A stretch of 64,000 nt of DNA from Endotrypanum monterogeii (lineage: Eukaryota > Euglenozoa > Kinetoplastea > Trypanosomatida > Trypanosomatidae). The notes beneath the pieces are model-generated. The model made no database searches, had not been told where the DNA came from, and was given only the letters and a program-made list of their open reading frames with translations. Both the position numbers and the translations under genes were made by a program. Location of the stretch: the NCBI GenBank assembly GCA_000333855.2, contig CM007331.1:329624-393623 (forward strand), read 5' to 3'. Shown piece after piece: positions 61,064 to 64,000 of the stretch (position 1 is its first letter; the number at the start of each line of letters is the position of its first letter).

Positions 61064-61476
61064 TGCTAGCTATGTTCCTGGACTGTAGTGAAACGGAGGA
61101 AGGTATTCCGGTTCTAGTGGGGGACGCTGGGGGGGGTGGGGGCAAGAGCATGAGCAGTCGCTAAGCGGTGGGATGAAAACAACACGGCGTTGCTTTTTTT
61201 TTTTTGTTTCCGCTCAGTCATGGGGTAGGGACATTCTGCATTCGTTGGATTGGGCACGAGAACTGTTATGGGGTTGCGCATTTTTGCTGCCTCGCTGTTA
61301 TGCAAATGCGTTGGCGCCCCCCCCCCCCCTCCTCTCCCCCCTCTTCCTCTGTGATGAATTCACATTTGCATGGTGGGGTGGTATGTGGTCTCTGTCAGCT
61401 CGACGCTTTCGGAGAGAATCGGCACGACGTTGACGCCTTGCTTGATCATCAAGGGTTTCTCTCGAGGTCTCCTTCC

Positions 61477-61511
<35 letters not shown>

Positions 61512-62264
61512 CACACACACATACACACCTTCAGTCAATTGCTCAGTCCCTCACCACAGATGACTCCTGAAAGAAATCTTAATTTGAGTGCCGCCCCCCA
61601 AATGGGAAAAAAATCGAAGGGGTACGGACCGCAGAAAAAAAAAAAAATTGATCCTCGATAAAACAGAAGCAAGTTGCTATTGCATGACTCCCCTACTTCG
61701 GTACTTACACACGGGTTACTCATCTCTTACGGAGGTAGGGGAAACATATATATATATTTGTTTCATCCGTATGCTCTACTCCTCCCAATGTAGAGGGGTT
61801 GGAGAGAAGTCAGATGAGTGGAGGATGAGGGTACAATTACAACTTGACCCACACGGTCCCGTTATGTTGGGCAACCGTGATGCCACTCCATGTACCATGC
61901 TGCGCTAGCTCTTATGGGTTCGCCTTCGTTTTCTCGCGTCGAACGGAGCGTTCCCCCTCTTTTATTTTCTGTAGGTGTCTCGGCGATAAAAAAAAATATG
62001 TTCGACTTTCTCCTCCCTTCGTTTTCCTTTCGGGTGCGTTTTTGCTCTCTTCCCCCTCCCCTCCCCCCCTTGTACTCATTATTGCGTACACACACACACA
62101 CACACACACACACCAACTGATGTGTATTCCCCCCTTTCACCCTCTCCCATCTATATCGTTTTCCCCCTAACACCCCCCTTTTTTTTTGTTTTTTATTGCT
62201 GCTGCCATCGTTTCACTGTGACACCTCTTCATTGATATTTTTGACTGTTCTCAGAAAACTCACC
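60848..62264. other. Intergenic with TG/CA microsatellites
   Basis: It contains a C14A14 junction near 60898-60927, (TG)n at ~61033-61061, poly-C near 61317-61329, (CA)n at ~61481-61511 and ~62088-62113, and A13 near 61635. Pyrimidine tracts lead into the S5 gene. No gene is seen. Confidence 0.7.
62236..62254 (+). promoter_or_regulatory. Trans-splice acceptor for S5
   Basis: ATATTTTTGACTGTTCTCAG has its AG at 62253-62254, 10 nt before the start codon at 62265. Confidence 0.65.
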
Positions 62265-62837
62265 ATGAGCAGCAAGACCCCAAAGCTCTTCAACAAGTGG
62301 TCCTTCGAGGGCCTCGAGACGTCGGAGCTGGCCCTCCGCGACCACATCTCGACGACGGCCACGTACGTGCCGCACTCGTCTGGCCGCTGGCAGAAGCGCC
62401 GCTTCCTCAAGGCTCGCATGCCGATCGTTGAGCGCCTGGCCAACGGCCTGATGTTCAAGGGTCGCGGCAACGGTCGCAAGCTGCAGGCTGCGCGTCTGCT
62501 GAAGCACACGCTGGAGATCATCCACCTGCTGACTGACGAGAACCCCCTGCAGGTTGTGGTGGATGCCGTGTCGAAGGGTGCGCCGCGTGAGGACTCGACC
62601 CGCGTCGGCTCTGGTGGTGTTGTGCGCCGCCAGGCCGTGGATGTGTCGCCGATGCGCCGTGTGAACGAGGCTATCTACCAGATGTGCAAGGGTGCGCGCG
62701 AGGCTGCCTTCCGCAACCTGAAGTCGATGCCCGAGTGCCTTGCGGACGAGATCGTGAACGCCTCCAAGGGTAGCTCGAACTCGTACGCCATCAAGAAGAA
62801 GGATGAGGTGGAGCGTGTGGCCAAGGCCAACCGGTAA
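62265..62837 (+). CDS. RPS5: 40S ribosomal protein S5 (uS7)
   Basis: This 190-residue protein is eukaryotic S5, the uS7 family, which binds the 3' major domain of 18S rRNA in the head of the small subunit near the mRNA exit and E site. Identifying blocks are [22 protein letters not shown]-like [74 protein letters not shown] and [20 protein letters not shown], with a basic Lys/Arg/Asn end. Length is usual for the family. Codon use is extremely GC3-biased, as in highly expressed trypanosomatid genes. The start is the ATG 10 nt after the splice acceptor. Upstream in-frame codons are pyrimidine-tract translation. Confidence 0.98.
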   Translation: MSSKTPKLFNKWSFEGLETSELALRDHISTTATYVPHSSGRWQKRRFLKARMPIVERLANGLMFKGRGNGRKLQAARLLKHTLEIIHLLTDENPLQVVVDAVSKGAPREDSTRVGSGGVVRRQAVDVSPMRRVNEAIYQMCKGAREAAFRNLKSMPECLADEIVNASKGSSNSYAIKKKDEVERVAKANR

Positions 62838-63963
62838 GTCCACGCCCTCTGCTCTCCTGTGGCGCACAGTGTCTTCCCGTTAGTTTTTCACACAGTCCAT
62901 GCTTCCGATATCTTCTTTTCTACACTATTGTGCACGCAGGCTTTTGCTTCTCCATTCTCCTCTTCGTTTCGTCTCTTGGCTTTTCCCTTCCACCTCTGAT
63001 GTTTAGCTGACTTTTGTTTTTCCTGTTTTCAGGCCCTGTGCCGAGGTGTGTGTTTCTCTGGTTGAGCTACGTGGCGGTGCGCACACCGGAAGCGTTGTCG
63101 TTGCCAATGGTAAGGCTTTCACGTACGCTGATCATTGAGGGCAGCTCATCTAGCGGAAAAAAAAAGGGGAGAATAATCGAGGGGGGGGGGAGGGAGGAGG
63201 GATGGCGTCATAGTGAATGTGAACGCTACGTGAGGAAGGGGTTCTAGAGGAGGAGGAGGAGGAGGAGGAGGAGAAGAAGGATCGCGGCCACCGGTGTGTA
63301 GGTGATGCGGAGTTTGAGGCGATGTGAACTCGTGCAGAGGAGTACTGTGCGACTTTCAGGCCTTTGGATGTCTGTACTTCGGTGCATTATTTTCGCTCAT
63401 TTTTATGTTTTATTTTTTTCAAGTCTTCGGCAATACTTTCCTCACCAAAGCAAACAAAATACACACAAATAAAATACACGAGCGCCCCTTTCTTCCCTTC
63501 CGAAAGAAGGCATAGCAGAGGAAGGGGGTGGGTGGGTCTCTCCGGCACCTTTTGTGGCATCTGTAAAATGGTGTGGCTACTGACACGTGTGCATGTGTGC
63601 GCGTAGTCAGCACCTCCTCAGGACATGTGCGCCGTGGAAAAAGACGGGTCATTTCTTCCCTTGCAGCCCTAGGGCGAAGGGGTTATGCGAAAGGAAGGGA
63701 TATAGTAAGGCTCAGGGGTCAATCGACGGACACAGAAAGGGCACCGCGTTCTGTTTTCCTTGTATTCCCTTCACCGGAATGCGTCACAGTAAGCTTATCA
63801 TGGGCCGCTGCAGGCGTGGATGCTTTTGAATGTGCTGGCGGAGCCCACTATTTGTCTTTTCCTCACAGAGCACGCGAAACGCGCGCCCACCTCTATGTGT
63901 ATGCTCCCTTCCCCTCACCTCACCTCACCTCACCTCCCTTTTCTTTTTCTCTTCCCTTCCTCT

Positions 63964-64000
<37 letters not shown>
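62838..64000. other. 3' flank of S5, no gene seen
   Basis: It begins with pyrimidine-rich 3' UTR-like sequence. It contains (GGA)n at ~63248-63273, a (CCTCA)n run at ~63912-63936 and ends in a (TA)n run from about 63967 to the window edge. No further protein or RNA gene was recognised. Confidence 0.65.

Noticed and set aside
62229..62867. 212-codon frame antisense to S5
   Set aside because: It is the mirror of an extremely GC3-biased gene, which creates long antisense frames. It has no splice signal and an Arg/Leu/His-rich artificial composition.
1..64000. CRISPR arrays, bacterial operons, insertion sequences
   Set aside because: No direct-repeat/spacer structure or prokaryotic gene organisation is present; the window is eukaryotic.

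Overview
The window looks like nuclear DNA of a trypanosomatid of the Leishmania type. The genes are long, intronless, GC-rich at third codon positions and all on the + strand. Between them lie 1-2 kb spacers full of pyrimidine tracts, poly-T/poly-A runs and (CA)n/(TA)n/(TG)n microsatellites, as expected of a polycistronic unit processed by spliced-leader trans-splicing. Several genes show a pyrimidine tract plus AG just before the start codon, sometimes leaving a 5' UTR of only 10-25 nt. There are no bacterial features.

Layout. 1.3-5.6 kb: a large protein with a possible MATH-like fold and a coiled coil. 7.4-12.8 kb: a HEAT-repeat protein that reads as the cohesin cofactor PDS5. 14.6-19.0 kb: a kinesin, probably kinesin-8-like. 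19.0-26.9 kb: almost 8 kb without a convincing gene, holding microsatellites, a possible retroposon remnant, an antisense ORF and a 237-base assembly gap between two copies of one repeat block. 26.9-27.8 kb: a START lipid-binding protein whose N-terminus may be truncated, followed by a perfect 39-bp inverted repeat. 29.5-30.7 kb: an unknown protein. 32.4-35.4 kb: a leucine-rich-repeat protein. 36.9-37.5 kb: the 60S biogenesis factor RLP24. 39.1-43.7 kb: a Yta7/ATAD2-like AAA ATPase with a bromodomain-like C-terminus. 44.7-46.4 kb: a protein pairing a SHOCT-like helix with a PUB domain.

46.4-50.0 kb reads as a boundary. It carries a second copy of a 273-bp repeat also found at 31.5 kb, a ~168-bp tandem repeat, and two divergent tRNA genes, Met(CAT) and Arg(ACG). 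Past the tRNAs, to about 54 kb, base and codon use become visibly more A/T-rich. Two genes sit there: a PDZ-like protein with an RS tail, and the first half of a 1394-residue protein of unknown function. Composition then returns to the earlier style, with an acidic-tailed unknown protein and ribosomal protein S5 (uS7). The window ends in a (TA)n run.

Neighbouring genes in such units usually share transcription rather than function, so little should be read into the order. Even so, three of the large genes (PDS5-like, kinesin, Yta7-like) belong to chromosome or spindle biology, and two (RLP24, S5) to ribosome assembly or structure. Several long reading frames here begin at TTG or GTG; starts were reassigned to the first plausible ATG downstream of a splice acceptor.
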